Part shown: positions 23,994-33,040 of the stretch, one piece after another
Layout: every line of letters starts with the position of its first letter
Position numbering within the stretch: position 1 is the stretch's first letter
Source: Myxococcales bacterium
GTDB lineage: Bacteria; Myxococcota_A; Polyangia; Polyangiales; GCA-016699535
DNA length: 64,000 nucleotides
Assembly (NCBI GenBank): GCA_020633325.1
Contig: JACKDX010000001.1
Span: forward strand, 1,612,001-1,676,000
Direction: 5' to 3'
Made by a program: the position numbers and the translations under genes
The notes under the pieces: model-generated
Database searches by the model: none
What the model was told of the DNA's origin: nothing
The model's input: the letters and a program-made list of their open reading frames with translations, nothing else

Positions 23994-24561
23994 CAAGCAC
24001 CTATGGTTGGCCCCTTGCATGGGCATCGGGTTATTCCTTGTGGGATGCGAGGTCGGCAAAGGGGAGGGGGACATTCAGGGTAGCGTCGTGGTTCGTGACT
24101 GCGGTCTTTCGGGGGCCTATGATCTAGCGCCTACGTACTATGCTGCAGAGGACAGCGAGGAGCGTTTGGACATCATTATCCAACACGGGAGCGATTTGCA
24201 GATACAAAGCGATGGCGTGTTTTTGATGGTGACAGACACCAGCGACATCCGATTGCATCGGCTCGGGGCGCCTCTGCCTATCGCTTATGGGTATGAAGCG
24301 CCGGTACAGCTCGTCCTCTACCTCAACGAAAGCTGTGACATTGGACGTGGAACAAATCCCGTCTCGCTCAATGCCGTCTCGGGAACCGTTGTATTCGACG
24401 CCATCTATGCTCCCTTGGTGAACGACAATGAGAGCATTGATGCCCAACTTCACGATGTGAAGCTAGAGGATCCGAAAAAGCCTACTGAGCGCTACGGGAG
24501 TTTGGACGGATACTTTCGTTTCACGTTTAGCCGAGGTCGACCTGCTCAAAGGTTTCCCTAG
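23986..24561 (+). CDS. Putative lipoprotein, unknown function
   Basis: About 191 residues with a lipoprotein signal: a Lys, a hydrophobic stretch and the lipobox LFLVGC, so the mature protein starts at a lipidated Cys. The remainder is beta-rich with no recognised domain; one Cys pair (RDCG and ESCD) may form a disulfide. The TTG at 23986 was chosen because AGGTGG precedes it; it overlaps mnmA by eight bases. A TTG at 23971 is also possible. It is likely co-transcribed with mnmA and nrdR only by proximity. Confidence 0.7.
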   Translation: MISKHLWLAPCMGIGLFLVGCEVGKGEGDIQGSVVVRDCGLSGAYDLAPTYYAAEDSEERLDIIIQHGSDLQIQSDGVFLMVTDTSDIRLHRLGAPLPIAYGYEAPVQLVLYLNESCDIGRGTNPVSLNAVSGTVVFDAIYAPLVNDNESIDAQLHDVKLEDPKKPTERYGSLDGYFRFTFSRGRPAQRFP

Positions 24562-24584
24562 CGACATGCCCCACGGACATCATC

Positions 24585-25055
24585 ATGAAGTGCCCCTTTT
24601 GTAGTTCGCTCGAAAATCGCGTGATGGATTCGCGCCTGTCAGGCGGAGGGGAGGTCACGCGCAGACGAAGGGAGTGCGAAGGCTGCGGTCGTCGCTATAC
24701 GACCTATGAGCGCCTAGAGCAGATATACCCGCTCGTCATTAAAAAGGATGACCGCCGCGAAACATTCGATCGTCTGAAAGTCGTTTCGGGATTGCGAAAA
24801 GCGTGCGAGAAGCGGCCTGTGTCTTCTGAAGCAATCGAGGCGCTGGTTGACGATCTCGAGAAGCAGCTTGTTGAAATGGGTGAAAAGGAAGTCCCCACTG
24901 CTGTGATTGGCGAAAAAATCATGTCCAAGCTCAAAGAACTGGATCAAGTGGCTTATGTGCGCTTTGCCAGTGTATATCGCAGTTTTAAGGATATTCACGA
25001 GTTCATGGGCGCACTTTCGCACCTGCTCGATGGCGCGGAGAAAACGGAGACGTGA
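24585..25055 (+). CDS. nrdR: Transcriptional repressor NrdR
   Basis: A 156-residue repressor of ribonucleotide reductase genes that senses ATP/dATP. The zinc ribbon has Cys3, Cys6, Cys31 and Cys34, and the ATP-cone follows from residue 47 (LVIKKDDRRETFDRLKV) to about 135. The length is typical. It overlaps ribD by four bases (GTGA). The nrdR-ribD-ribE order is a common arrangement in proteobacteria. No nrd genes or NrdR boxes were noticed in the window. Confidence 0.97.
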   Translation: MKCPFCSSLENRVMDSRLSGGGEVTRRRRECEGCGRRYTTYERLEQIYPLVIKKDDRRETFDRLKVVSGLRKACEKRPVSSEAIEALVDDLEKQLVEMGEKEVPTAVIGEKIMSKLKELDQVAYVRFASVYRSFKDIHEFMGALSHLLDGAEKTET

Positions 25056-26182
25056 CGGTTTCGGCATTTGACAGGCGCATGATGGCACTGGCGCTCAAAG
25101 AGGCCAAAAAGGGCACCCCAAGCCCCAATCCTCATGTGGGAGCGGTGATCACCAGAGAGGGAAAATTGCTAGCCGAAGGATTTCATGCGCGCGCCGGTCT
25201 CGCGCATGCAGAAATTGTCGCGATGGACAAAATCGGCGCCGAATGTCGTGGCGCTACCCTGTACGTGACGCTCGAGCCTTGCAATCACCACGGACGTACC
25301 GGCCCTTGCACCGACGCCATTCTCGCGGCGGGGATTGAACGGGTGGTGATCGGATGCTCAGACCCCATGCCGCATGTGCCGGGTGCAATCGAGAAACTCG
25401 AGCAGGCGGGCATCTCGGTAGAGGTCGGTGTTTTGGATTATCAAGCGCGCCAGTTGGTGGCGGGTTTTGTTAAACACCGGCGAACAGGGCTTCCGCATGT
25501 CACCCTTAAAGCCGCTGTAAGTCTGGATGGCCGCATCGCGAGCCGCTCGGGACAGGCGCGATGGCTCACGGGAGATAAGGCGCGGAAAGAAGCGCACGCC
25601 TTGCGCGCAGCCGTCGATTGTGTGCTTGTGGGGGTACGAACGGTGCTGGCCGACGATCCCGAACTGACGGTACGCCACGTGCCCGGATCGCAACCCGTCA
25701 GAGTCGTGTTGGACTCGAATTTACGTACCCCAACCAGCGCGCGCCTTTTTCAAGGGCGGGGATCGGCGGTGTGGATCATGCACGGCGCCCATGCGCCAGA
25801 AGGCAAGAAGCAGGATCTCACGCAACTCGGCGCGCAGCTTTTTATGATGCCCGAAAGTCCCCACGGTCTAAGCGTACCTTCGGTGCTGCGGCTCTTGGGA
25901 GACCGCGGGATGCAATCGGTGATGGTTGAGGGCGGCGCAGCTGTGTACAACAGTTTCTTGCGACAGGAATGCGTAGAGCGCATGGCGATATTTGTCGCGC
26001 CCGTATTGATGGGGGACCCACAGGCGCCGAGCCTCGCGGCATTTCGGGAGGTGGTCGGCATGGGGGAAGTGACCCGACTCGGGGAAGTTCATGTCCGACG
26101 GTTTGGTCCCGATGTACTAATTGAAGGCGATATACTAGAACGCCTCTCCTCGATGCATGGCCATGGCGCACATGCGGACTGA
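25052..26182 (+). CDS. ribD: Bifunctional riboflavin deaminase/reductase
   Basis: A 376-residue enzyme catalysing two middle steps of riboflavin synthesis. The N-terminal deaminase has the zinc site His52-Ala-Glu54, Cys77 (EPCNHHG) and Cys86. The reductase domain starts near 148 (PHVTLKAAVSLDGRIA) and ends with EGGAAVYNSFL. The start is GTG, overlapping the nrdR stop. The next gene is riboflavin synthase, 12 bases on. ribBA and ribH are not in the window, and no FMN riboswitch was seen. Confidence 0.96.
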   Translation: MTVSAFDRRMMALALKEAKKGTPSPNPHVGAVITREGKLLAEGFHARAGLAHAEIVAMDKIGAECRGATLYVTLEPCNHHGRTGPCTDAILAAGIERVVIGCSDPMPHVPGAIEKLEQAGISVEVGVLDYQARQLVAGFVKHRRTGLPHVTLKAAVSLDGRIASRSGQARWLTGDKARKEAHALRAAVDCVLVGVRTVLADDPELTVRHVPGSQPVRVVLDSNLRTPTSARLFQGRGSAVWIMHGAHAPEGKKQDLTQLGAQLFMMPESPHGLSVPSVLRLLGDRGMQSVMVEGGAAVYNSFLRQECVERMAIFVAPVLMGDPQAPSLAAFREVVGMGEVTRLGEVHVRRFGPDVLIEGDILERLSSMHGHGAHAD

Positions 26183-26194
26183 CGAGGGCTCAAA

Positions 26195-26794
26195 ATGTTT
26201 ACCGGAATAGTACAAACGTTGGGCATTGTTCAGTCCCTCACGCCCTCTCAAGACGGATTGGTTTTGCGCATTCGGGCGGACTACGAAGACCTGGCGGTCG
26301 GCGAATCGGTGGCCGTTGACGGGGTGTGTCTGAGCGTAACGCCAGAGAAGGATGGCACTTTTAGCGCGCATGCATCGAAGCGCACGCTTGCTGACACCAC
26401 CTTCGGGGAACTCAACCCGAATCACACCGTGCATCTTGAGCGTGCGGCGCTGCCTAGCACTCGACTTGGCGGTCACATCGTCACAGGTCATGTCGATGGT
26501 CTGAGCACCCTTGTGGAACGCACAGAGGAAGGTGACTGTCTAGTGGCACGCTTTTCGGCGCCACCTCAGCTCATGCGGTACATTGCCTCAAAAGGTTCGG
26601 TGGCACTCAATGGCGTAAGCCTGACAGTCAATGGGCTGAGTGACCTCGCATTCGATGTCACCCTCATACCGCTGACCTTGCATGGCACGTGCTTCGGTGC
26701 GTATTCGATTGGCACGCATGTGAATCTTGAGGTCGATCTCGTGTCTAAGTACGTGGTGCGGTTTTTGGAAACTTCTCCTTCTTATGTTGCGTAG
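26195..26794 (+). CDS. ribE: Riboflavin synthase, alpha chain
   Basis: A 199-residue enzyme dismutating two lumazines to riboflavin. It starts MFTGIVQ, the family signature, and consists of two lumazine-binding repeats (1-95 and 96-190), each with a GDSVAVDG/GSVALNG-like segment (VAVDGVCLSV and VALNGVSLTV). The final residues overlap by 11 bases with the next gene, a membrane protein in another frame. It belongs to the nrdR-ribD-ribE transcription unit. Confidence 0.96.
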   Translation: MFTGIVQTLGIVQSLTPSQDGLVLRIRADYEDLAVGESVAVDGVCLSVTPEKDGTFSAHASKRTLADTTFGELNPNHTVHLERAALPSTRLGGHIVTGHVDGLSTLVERTEEGDCLVARFSAPPQLMRYIASKGSVALNGVSLTVNGLSDLAFDVTLIPLTLHGTCFGAYSIGTHVNLEVDLVSKYVVRFLETSPSYVA

Positions 26795-27791
26795 AGACAT
26801 CATTGCCAAACTTGCCGTTTCGGTAGTGATCGGGGCCTTGTTTGCATGGCTTGTTGCGCGGGGCGGGGTTCCTCTATGGCCGAGTGCGAGTTCCTTTGCG
26901 CACGTCACATGGTGGGCGGTCCCGTTGTATCTTCTCACGCTCGCAATCAGTCACTGGTTTCGCGCAACGCGCTGGCGTTTCCTTTTAACGCCAGTGACAT
27001 CGCTCAAGACGCTTGAAGTGGTTCGCATAAGCTGGGTGGGGTTTTTCGCGATTTTTGCATTGCCACTTCGCGTGGGCGAGGTGGTGCGTCCGGCCGTCCT
27101 CAAGCTCAGGCATGGCGTGAGTTTGTCCGCCGGATTGGGGACCATCGCGGTCGAACGGGTTATCGATGGCCTCGTGACAAGTCTATGTGTGGTTTGGGCG
27201 GTGTTTTTTCTCCCGCGACTGCCGAGTACCGAGCGTCTTGTGCAGTCATTGCCCTATTATGCGTACGTCACATTGATCGTGTTCGTGGCTGCCATAGCCT
27301 TTCTGGCTTTGTTTCTGTATCAACGCGGGCTAGCGGCCGCGTTCTTGCGGCGCAGCATCGGCATGTTCTCAAAAAGGGCCGGCGACTATGCTTCTGAGAA
27401 GCTCGCGAGTGTCGCTCAAGGTCTCGAATCGCTGGCGCAACCGAAGCTCCTGGTGCCGTTCTTGGTAGAGACGGGCATCTACTGGGCTCTGAACGCCTTG
27501 GGCATGTGGTTGCTCGCGAAGGGATGCGGCCTTCCGCTCTCCTTGGGGCATGCGGTGGGCCTGATGGGCATCTTAGCCATTGGCGTGCTCTTGCCATCTG
27601 GGCCCGGCCTTTTTGGCAACTTTCAACTTGCCGTCTCCATCGGCCTCAAGCTCTATCTTGCGGGCCACTGGGTGATCGATGAGGGGGCAGTCTACATTTT
27701 TCTTCTCTATAGCATTCAAGCCCTGTTCATCGCCATTACCGGTCTCATTCCTCTGTATTTTATGAAATTACGACTGCGCGACGTGCTCTAA
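26784..27791 (+). CDS. Flippase-like membrane protein (LPG synthase TM/AglD family)
   Basis: A 335-residue integral membrane protein with about eight hydrophobic segments, matching the lysylphosphatidylglycerol synthase transmembrane region family (UPF0104/AglD-like). The conserved segment LPLRVGEVVRPAVLKLRHG near residue 95 and VERVIDGL near 120 are hallmarks. Members are thought to move lipid-linked compounds across the membrane; the substrate here is unknown. The ATG at 26784 lies inside the end of ribE; an upstream in-frame start at 26727 adds 19 residues within ribE and is less likely. Confidence 0.82.
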   Translation: MLRRDIIAKLAVSVVIGALFAWLVARGGVPLWPSASSFAHVTWWAVPLYLLTLAISHWFRATRWRFLLTPVTSLKTLEVVRISWVGFFAIFALPLRVGEVVRPAVLKLRHGVSLSAGLGTIAVERVIDGLVTSLCVVWAVFFLPRLPSTERLVQSLPYYAYVTLIVFVAAIAFLALFLYQRGLAAAFLRRSIGMFSKRAGDYASEKLASVAQGLESLAQPKLLVPFLVETGIYWALNALGMWLLAKGCGLPLSLGHAVGLMGILAIGVLLPSGPGLFGNFQLAVSIGLKLYLAGHWVIDEGAVYIFLLYSIQALFIAITGLIPLYFMKLRLRDVL

Positions 27792-27867
27792 GCAAGAGCG
27801 CCCGAGCGGCACTGTCAAAACACCGATAATTTGGCGTGGGCGGGAACGGAGGACTACGGTAGGGGGT

Positions 27868-28410
27868 ATGCGATTGTGGACCCGCTTTCTCATTGTAACC
27901 GCGGTTTTACTTTTGACGTATCAGGCTCACGCGCGCACTGGGAGTGCCATCGAATACCGCTATGACCAGGTTTGGAGCGCCACAATTCGCTTGGTGAGGG
28001 TAGATCTCCGCATGGCCATTGACGAGCAGGACAAAGATCTCGGATTCGTGCTGTTTCAATACCGCGAGGGCAAGCGTGAGTTTCCGGGCAGCATCGAAGT
28101 GATCGAAGAAAAAGATGATGGAGGGAAGCGCACCATTCAGGCGGTGGTGCAGATCCCCGGCATGCCCAGTTATGTCGAGCAGGTGATGCTCAACCAGTTA
28201 AAAAAGAAACTGAAAGACGATTATGGTCCGCCCCTGCCTCCCCCGTCGAAGAAGAAAGACGACGGCAAACAGGGTGGTCGGGAGAAGGCCGACTCCGACA
28301 GGTTTGACAGCGACCGAAAGGGCCCTACTATGCGCGAGCGTGACGCTGGTCGTTCAAAAGTACGGGGGAACGAGCGTAGGGAATCTGGCTCGGATTCGCC
28401 TAGTCGCTGA
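27868..28410 (+). CDS. Secreted protein of unknown function with charged tail
   Basis: A 180-residue protein with a signal peptide (MRLWTRFLIVTAVLLLTYQAHA, about 23 residues) and a small folded domain at about 25-115 containing alternating beta strands (TIQAVVQIPGMPSYVEQVML). The last 65 residues are Lys/Arg/Asp-rich and disordered. No family is recognised. AGGGGGT precedes the ATG. Its tail overlaps the lysC start in another frame by 71 bases, which is unusually long and could mean the true lysC start is later or that the tail is not constrained. Confidence 0.65.
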   Translation: MRLWTRFLIVTAVLLLTYQAHARTGSAIEYRYDQVWSATIRLVRVDLRMAIDEQDKDLGFVLFQYREGKREFPGSIEVIEEKDDGGKRTIQAVVQIPGMPSYVEQVMLNQLKKKLKDDYGPPLPPPSKKKDDGKQGGREKADSDRFDSDRKGPTMRERDAGRSKVRGNERRESGSDSPSR

Positions 28411-29569
28411 ACGCGTCGCTCAAAGCAAGCGTGAGGGCATCGATGTCATCGTGGTCGTCAGCGCGATGTCGGGCGAAACCAATCGTCTTTTGGCCATGGG
28501 CAAAGAGCTTGCAACCCATCCCGAGGAGCGCGAGGCCGACGCTCTGTTGGCAACCGGAGAGCAGGTGACTGCTGCTCTCTTGTCCATCGCGCTCAACGGC
28601 TTGGGGATACCTGCGCGCTCCTTGTTGGGTCATCAGGTGCGCATTTTGACAGACGGGGCGTTCAGCAAGGCGCGCATTCGCAGCATCGAGAGCGCAAAAC
28701 TTACCCAGGTTTTGTCCGAAGGAAAGGTTGCTGTGATCCCGGGCTTTCAGGGCATTGATGCCGAAGGCAACATCACCACGCTGGGGCGGGGCGGTTCGGA
28801 CACGACTGCCGTGGCGCTTGCCGCGGCAACTCACGCAGAGGTATGCGAAATCTATACTGACGTCGATGGCGTCTTTACCGCCGATCCAAGCATTTGCAAA
28901 GGCGCGCGCAAAATAGAACGCATCAACTACGAGGAAATGTTGGAGTTGGCCTCTTTGGGGGCCAAGGTGTTACAAATACGATCAGTCGAGATTGCTATGA
29001 AATATTCAGTTCCGGTTCATGTACGTTCAAGCTTTTCGGATAAACCAGGCACATGGGTGGTACCCGAGGACGATCTTGAAGCGGTCTTCGTGACAGGCGT
29101 CACCTACGACAAGAACGAGAGCAAGATCACCGTACGCGCCGTTCCGGACCACCCGGGGGCGGGCGCTGCCATTTTCGAGCCCATGGCCGAGGCCAACATT
29201 TCGGTCGATATGATCATTCAGAACGTCTCCACACGTGGGAGCACGGACTTGACGTTCACGGTTCCCAAAAGCGACTTGGACCAGGCGCGCGCCATCGCCG
29301 AAAGAGTCGTGAAGGATATCGGAGCCGAGGAAATCGTCGTCGATGACAATGTGGTCAAGGTCTCCATTGTCGGCGCCGGCATGCGCACCCATGCGGGCAT
29401 CGCCGCCAAGACATTTCGGCTCTTGGCAGATGAGGGCATCAACATCATGGCCATCAGCACCAGCGAGATCAAGGTCTCGGTCTTGCTGCAGGCAAAGTAT
29501 GCGGAGCTCGCCGTGCGAACATTGCATGCCGGCTTCGGGCTTGGCAATTCCGAGAAACCGCCCGCTTGA
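28340..29569 (+). CDS. lysC: Aspartate kinase
   Basis: About 409 residues, phosphorylating aspartate as the entry to Lys, Met, Thr and diaminopimelate synthesis. The kinase domain begins VVQKYGGTSVG, contains GRGGSDTTAVALAAA and YTDVDGVFTADP, and is followed by two ACT domains (from about 260) that bind feedback inhibitors. The start is GTG at 28340, immediately before the conserved N-terminus; the frame extends upstream but those residues are Arg-rich and foreign to the family. It overlaps the preceding gene by 71 bases. Confidence 0.94.
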   Translation: MTLVVQKYGGTSVGNLARIRLVAERVAQSKREGIDVIVVVSAMSGETNRLLAMGKELATHPEEREADALLATGEQVTAALLSIALNGLGIPARSLLGHQVRILTDGAFSKARIRSIESAKLTQVLSEGKVAVIPGFQGIDAEGNITTLGRGGSDTTAVALAAATHAEVCEIYTDVDGVFTADPSICKGARKIERINYEEMLELASLGAKVLQIRSVEIAMKYSVPVHVRSSFSDKPGTWVVPEDDLEAVFVTGVTYDKNESKITVRAVPDHPGAGAAIFEPMAEANISVDMIIQNVSTRGSTDLTFTVPKSDLDQARAIAERVVKDIGAEEIVVDDNVVKVSIVGAGMRTHAGIAAKTFRLLADEGINIMAISTSEIKVSVLLQAKYAELAVRTLHAGFGLGNSEKPPA

Positions 29570-29586
29570 ACGGGCGATAATCTTGA

Positions 29587-30006
29587 GTGTCGCTTCGCTC
29601 AAACCTGCTCGCGCTTGCTGTCATTTGGGCGGCGTTTGCATTGAGCGAGCATGAACAAAGTGGCGCACATGGATGGGAAAAGGTGCCACAAAGTGAGCCG
29701 AATGCTCGCCTTCCTTGTAAGGACGATGGCTCCGGTGCATGCGCCTGGCTTCAGGGGAAACCGCTCGACCTCAACCAGGCAGGCTTAGAGCAGCTGCGTC
29801 TTTTGCCGCATGTCGGGCCGGCGCTCGCGCAACGCATCCTAGCATACCGGAAGGAGCATGGTGCGTTTCATAGCGCCGATGAGCTTAGGCATATTAAAGG
29901 CATTGGCAAAAAAACCATAGACAAGCTGCGGCGGTTGGTCACGGTAGCGTCCTCGACGCATCACATGTCGAACAACCACTCGAGGCGCAAGGTGACCGTC
30001 AGATAG
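29587..30006 (+). CDS. ComEA-like helix-hairpin-helix protein
   Basis: A 139-residue protein with an N-terminal hydrophobic segment (about 3-20) for export or anchoring and one (HhH)2 domain at about 60-118, with LDLNQAG, LRLLPHVGPALAQRIL and LRHIKGIGKKTIDKL. This is the architecture of ComEA, which binds DNA at the cell surface during natural uptake. Start is GTG. It ends with a basic tail and converges with the outer-membrane protein gene, overlapping it by 46 bases. Other competence genes (comEC, comF) are not in the window. Confidence 0.82.
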   Translation: MSLRSNLLALAVIWAAFALSEHEQSGAHGWEKVPQSEPNARLPCKDDGSGACAWLQGKPLDLNQAGLEQLRLLPHVGPALAQRILAYRKEHGAFHSADELRHIKGIGKKTIDKLRRLVTVASSTHHMSNNHSRRKVTVR

Positions 30007-30479
30007 GCTGGCCGCGTCTCAAGCGCGCTCAGCACCACAAAGGGGCGAATATCCAAGCCCACTACCGTGTCGCGGGACAGCACGTAGTCGAGCCCCAGCA
30101 CCAGGTTACCCGCGCCATCGGCGCTTACCTCACCGTCTGCGACGTTGAGCATGCCATGGGCTCCCAGCCCAAAAAAAGGGATCCATTCGATCACATCGAG
30201 GACATAGATGAGCTCTGCGCCGAATAGCGACGCATGCCAGGGAAGCGTCCCTGGGTGATACGCATAGAGGGCGTGGGCACGGACCATCCAGGTATCATCC
30301 AAGCCGAGAGCGCTTGAAAGCCCAAGTGCCACACCGTGATCCCCAAGCGCGTTGTCACCAAATTGACCCGCATAGCCGGCCTCGACGCCAAGGGAAATCT
30401 GATCCTGATAAGCCAACGCGGGCGCTGCCACCCACAGCGTCGCTGCCGCGATTGTGGCTAGCCCCGTTATTCTCCGCAT
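29961..30479 (-). CDS. Outer-membrane beta-barrel protein
   Basis: A 172-residue protein with a signal peptide cleaved after about residue 23 (APALA-YQ), then alternating hydrophobic strands (ISLGVEAGYAGQ, GLDYVLSRDTVVGLDI) and a C-terminal strand RLEWLFDM with aromatic residues near the end, as expected for BAM-inserted barrels. It is small, probably eight strands. No specific family is recognised. The C-terminal coding overlaps the ComEA-like gene on the other strand. It is divergent from the YfgM/BamB pair. Confidence 0.78.
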   Translation of the reverse strand: MRRITGLATIAAATLWVAAPALAYQDQISLGVEAGYAGQFGDNALGDHGVALGLSSALGLDDTWMVRAHALYAYHPGTLPWHASLFGAELIYVLDVIEWIPFFGLGAHGMLNVADGEVSADGAGNLVLGLDYVLSRDTVVGLDIRPFVVLSALETRPAYLTVTLRLEWLFDM

Positions 30480-30497
30480 CCCGTCGAACTCCTCACG

Positions 30498-30525
30498 TTG
30501 ACTTCCCTGAACTCCCTATTATAGA
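30498..30525 (+). promoter_or_regulatory. Possible sigma-70 promoter of the YfgM/BamB-like pair
   Basis: TTGACT (30498-30503) and TATAGA (30520-30525) with a 16-base spacer lie in the divergent region, about 60 bases before the GTG start of the first gene. Confidence 0.45.
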
Positions 30526-30583
30526 AACCCAGCCTACGTGTGCGAACGGACGCTAGCATTCAACAAGAGAGCAGGGTAGCTGT

Positions 30584-31627
30584 GTGTCGGACTTGAACAA
30601 GCATCAAAGCAGCCCCTCGACGCGTGAAAGCCCCATGACGCCCGGAGAGCGGCTTGCGGCTCAAAAAGCCGCCAAAGCCATAATCAAAGCACGAAAGCGC
30701 GGCAAACCAGTGATGGAGGAGCAGATTCTGAGGCGGGCTTCCAAAGCCGGCCAATGGGTGTCCCGCTACCGAAACCTGTGGCTGATCGGCGGGATTATAT
30801 TCGTGGCCGTGGGTGCGGTGGTTGCGTTCGAGTGGTGGTACATGGCCGAGAGATCGCACAAAGCGACCGCCTTGCTCCACGCTGCGGTCCAGACGACCTT
30901 TGCGGAGATTGGCGGTCCCAACGCGTTGGCGGCATCTGCTCAGGGCACCGACAAGAAGAAGCAAGAGCGGTTTCAGAGCGAGGATGCACGCGCGAAAAAG
31001 GCGATTGAGCGCTATTCCAAAGTCATCGCCGAGTATCCTTCAAGTGACGCTGCGGCATGGGCAAAGCTTGGGCAAGCAGCGCAGTTCATGGCTTTAGGCA
31101 ATGTGGCCAAAGCGTCTGCGCGTTACGCAGAAGTGGAAAAAGCTGCCGACGAGCCATGGCTTCGTCGTGCGGCCATTGAAGGGCTGATTGTCGCCAAGGA
31201 GCAAATCAAAGACTACGAGGCCGCTCAGCGATACGCAAAGACGCTTCTTGGACTAAACGAGGGCGCGTTCAAAGACGCAGCCGAATACCATTTGGCCCGG
31301 ATTGCGATCCACCAAGGCGACAAAGCGGGCGCTGCCAAACGCCTCAAGACCCTCATTGAACGTTTTCGAAAAGAAGACGCCTCGGCAAACGCTTATCTCT
31401 TGGAACAATCCGAGTTGGCGCTACTGGATATTGATCCCGAGATGCTTCCGGGCGGGCGCTTAACAAAGAGCGGTCAAAATGGGCTCGGTGATCTCGGGGG
31501 GTTGGGCGGCCCGGGTGGCTTAGGGGGAGCGGAGGGGCTTAACAACCTCTCGCCAGAACAGCTCAAGCTGCTGATCGAACAACTCCAACGACAAGCCCCG
31601 GCTTCCGGCAAGCCCGAGGAGCCATAA
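30584..31627 (+). CDS. Membrane-anchored TPR protein, YfgM-like
   Basis: A 347-residue protein with a basic cytoplasmic N-terminus, one membrane segment near 65-85 (LIGGIIFVAVGAVVAF) and a periplasmic helical-repeat region (about 125-290, TPR-like). A Gly/Leu-rich repeat (about 300-320) precedes the tail. The topology and its position before a BamB-like gene match YfgM, the periplasmic chaperone partner of SecYEG that neighbours bamB in gammaproteobacteria. The start is GTG with AGGG eight bases upstream. Function inferred from topology and context. Confidence 0.72.
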   Translation: MSDLNKHQSSPSTRESPMTPGERLAAQKAAKAIIKARKRGKPVMEEQILRRASKAGQWVSRYRNLWLIGGIIFVAVGAVVAFEWWYMAERSHKATALLHAAVQTTFAEIGGPNALAASAQGTDKKKQERFQSEDARAKKAIERYSKVIAEYPSSDAAAWAKLGQAAQFMALGNVAKASARYAEVEKAADEPWLRRAAIEGLIVAKEQIKDYEAAQRYAKTLLGLNEGAFKDAAEYHLARIAIHQGDKAGAAKRLKTLIERFRKEDASANAYLLEQSELALLDIDPEMLPGGRLTKSGQNGLGDLGGLGGPGGLGGAEGLNNLSPEQLKLLIEQLQRQAPASGKPEEP

Positions 31628-31632
31628 CCACC

Positions 31633-32823
31633 GTGTCCCGCTTGATGATGCCCATGGAGGCGGGCACCCTTGGGCTGTGCGTCCTTTTGGTCCTTGCCGA
31701 GGGATGCGGTGCGCTTGGCTTGGGGGCGAAGGACACCTGGCCGGACGACGTTGGTTATAGAGGCCAGGCAACCGATGCGATACTGCTTCGGTGGCATAAA
31801 CCTTTGGTTCCCCCTTTTGAGGGGCCCTATAAGCCCGTCGAGGGCGCCGTGCCCGTTCTGAGCCCGAAGGATGACAGGGTCTACGTGGGCACCTCAAGCG
31901 GGCATTTCTGGGCGCTCAGCGGGGGAGGGCAGCGACAGTACCAATACAATGCAATGGGAGCGATTGAGTCCGAGGCCGGCATCGATCGCAAGCGTGGGGA
32001 CATCTATGTGGGAACCGAAGACGGCGTGCTCCACGCGCTCAGGGCGCAGGATGGAAGATTGAGATGGCGGCATAAAGTGCGAGGATCGCTCCGGCAAGCC
32101 CCCGTCATGACTGCGCGAAGCGTATTCGTGATCACCGACGACGACGAAATCAGTGCGATCGATCGGCGTTCGGGTAAGCGCAGCTGGACCTACCACCGAG
32201 ATGCCCCCGAAGGATTCACCATTGCCGGCCATGCGGGTCTCGCACTGAGCGAGAATCTTCTCATCACGGGGTTCAGTGATGGCGTCGTTATGGCGTTCGA
32301 TCCGCAGACTGGCAAAATCGCGTGGGAACGCGATACGTCGATTGAAATCGATCAAACCAAAGAAGCGCCGCAGCGCTTCGCCGACGTGGACACAACTCCG
32401 GTGGTAGAGGGCGAGACCGTGTACGTGGCCTCATTTTCGGGCGGCCTGTTTGAGCTCTCGCTCAAGACGGGCGGCGTGGATTGGCATCGCAGCGACTGGA
32501 CCGGGATCACGGCGCTCGTGGTCACCCCGGCCGAAGTCGTGATGTCGTCTGCCGACATGGGCGTCTTGTGCATGGACCGCGAAAGCCGCAGCCTGCGCTG
32601 GCGCCATAAGATGATACGCGGGGCGCCATCCCGGGCGACGGCGATTCCCTATCGCGTAATTGTCGGTGACAGCACGGGCGCGCTCTTGGCCTTGTCAATA
32701 GACGATGGCCGCGAGCTATCACGCATCGAATCCAAGCACGGCTTTTCGGGCGCCATCGCCGTGGCGGATCACCGTGGCTATGTGCTTTCCAACAGCGGCG
32801 AGCTTTTCGCCTTCGAACTGTAG
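31633..32823 (+). CDS. bamB: BamB-like PQQ-repeat outer-membrane assembly lipoprotein
   Basis: A 396-residue beta-propeller protein with a lipoprotein signal (LVLAEGC, Cys25). Repeated blades of PQQ/WD type are visible, e.g. RVYVGTSSGHFWAL, DIYVGTEDGVLHAL, GRLRWRHKV and GKIAWERD, spaced about 40-45 residues. BamB is a lipoprotein of the BAM complex that inserts outer-membrane proteins. The yfgM-bamB order supports the assignment, but PQQ-repeat lipoproteins are also used elsewhere. Start is GTG, five bases after the previous stop. Confidence 0.75.
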   Translation: MSRLMMPMEAGTLGLCVLLVLAEGCGALGLGAKDTWPDDVGYRGQATDAILLRWHKPLVPPFEGPYKPVEGAVPVLSPKDDRVYVGTSSGHFWALSGGGQRQYQYNAMGAIESEAGIDRKRGDIYVGTEDGVLHALRAQDGRLRWRHKVRGSLRQAPVMTARSVFVITDDDEISAIDRRSGKRSWTYHRDAPEGFTIAGHAGLALSENLLITGFSDGVVMAFDPQTGKIAWERDTSIEIDQTKEAPQRFADVDTTPVVEGETVYVASFSGGLFELSLKTGGVDWHRSDWTGITALVVTPAEVVMSSADMGVLCMDRESRSLRWRHKMIRGAPSRATAIPYRVIVGDSTGALLALSIDDGRELSRIESKHGFSGAIAVADHRGYVLSNSGELFAFEL

Positions 32824-33040
32824 TTCGCTATAGCTCGCGCAGGTTGGCTGATTCGCATGGCGCTCCTTCCACAGGCTGCCATGGTTAAACATCATACGGC
32901 AGAGCACTAACCCAACATTTAGTTGCCATTTTATGAATTCGTAAAAGATATATTATGTTAAATTAAGCTGGAGGGCGATGGGACCGGGCTCTTCCTCCCT
33001 CAGGATATCTCGGAGCATGAGCCCTGGCTCCAAGCGTGGC
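32824..33040. other. Convergent intergenic region with AT-rich patch
   Basis: This gap between two convergent genes contains a clearly AT-rich stretch (about 32925-32968). A weak hairpin (GGAGGG/CCTCCC around 32971-33000) could end the enoyl-CoA hydratase transcript. No gene or strong terminator was found. Confidence 0.4.

Noticed and set aside
31487..31545. Gly/Leu-rich repeat as a short DNA repeat or CRISPR-like array
   Set aside because: It is in frame and encodes a flexible linker of the YfgM-like protein; there are no spacers.
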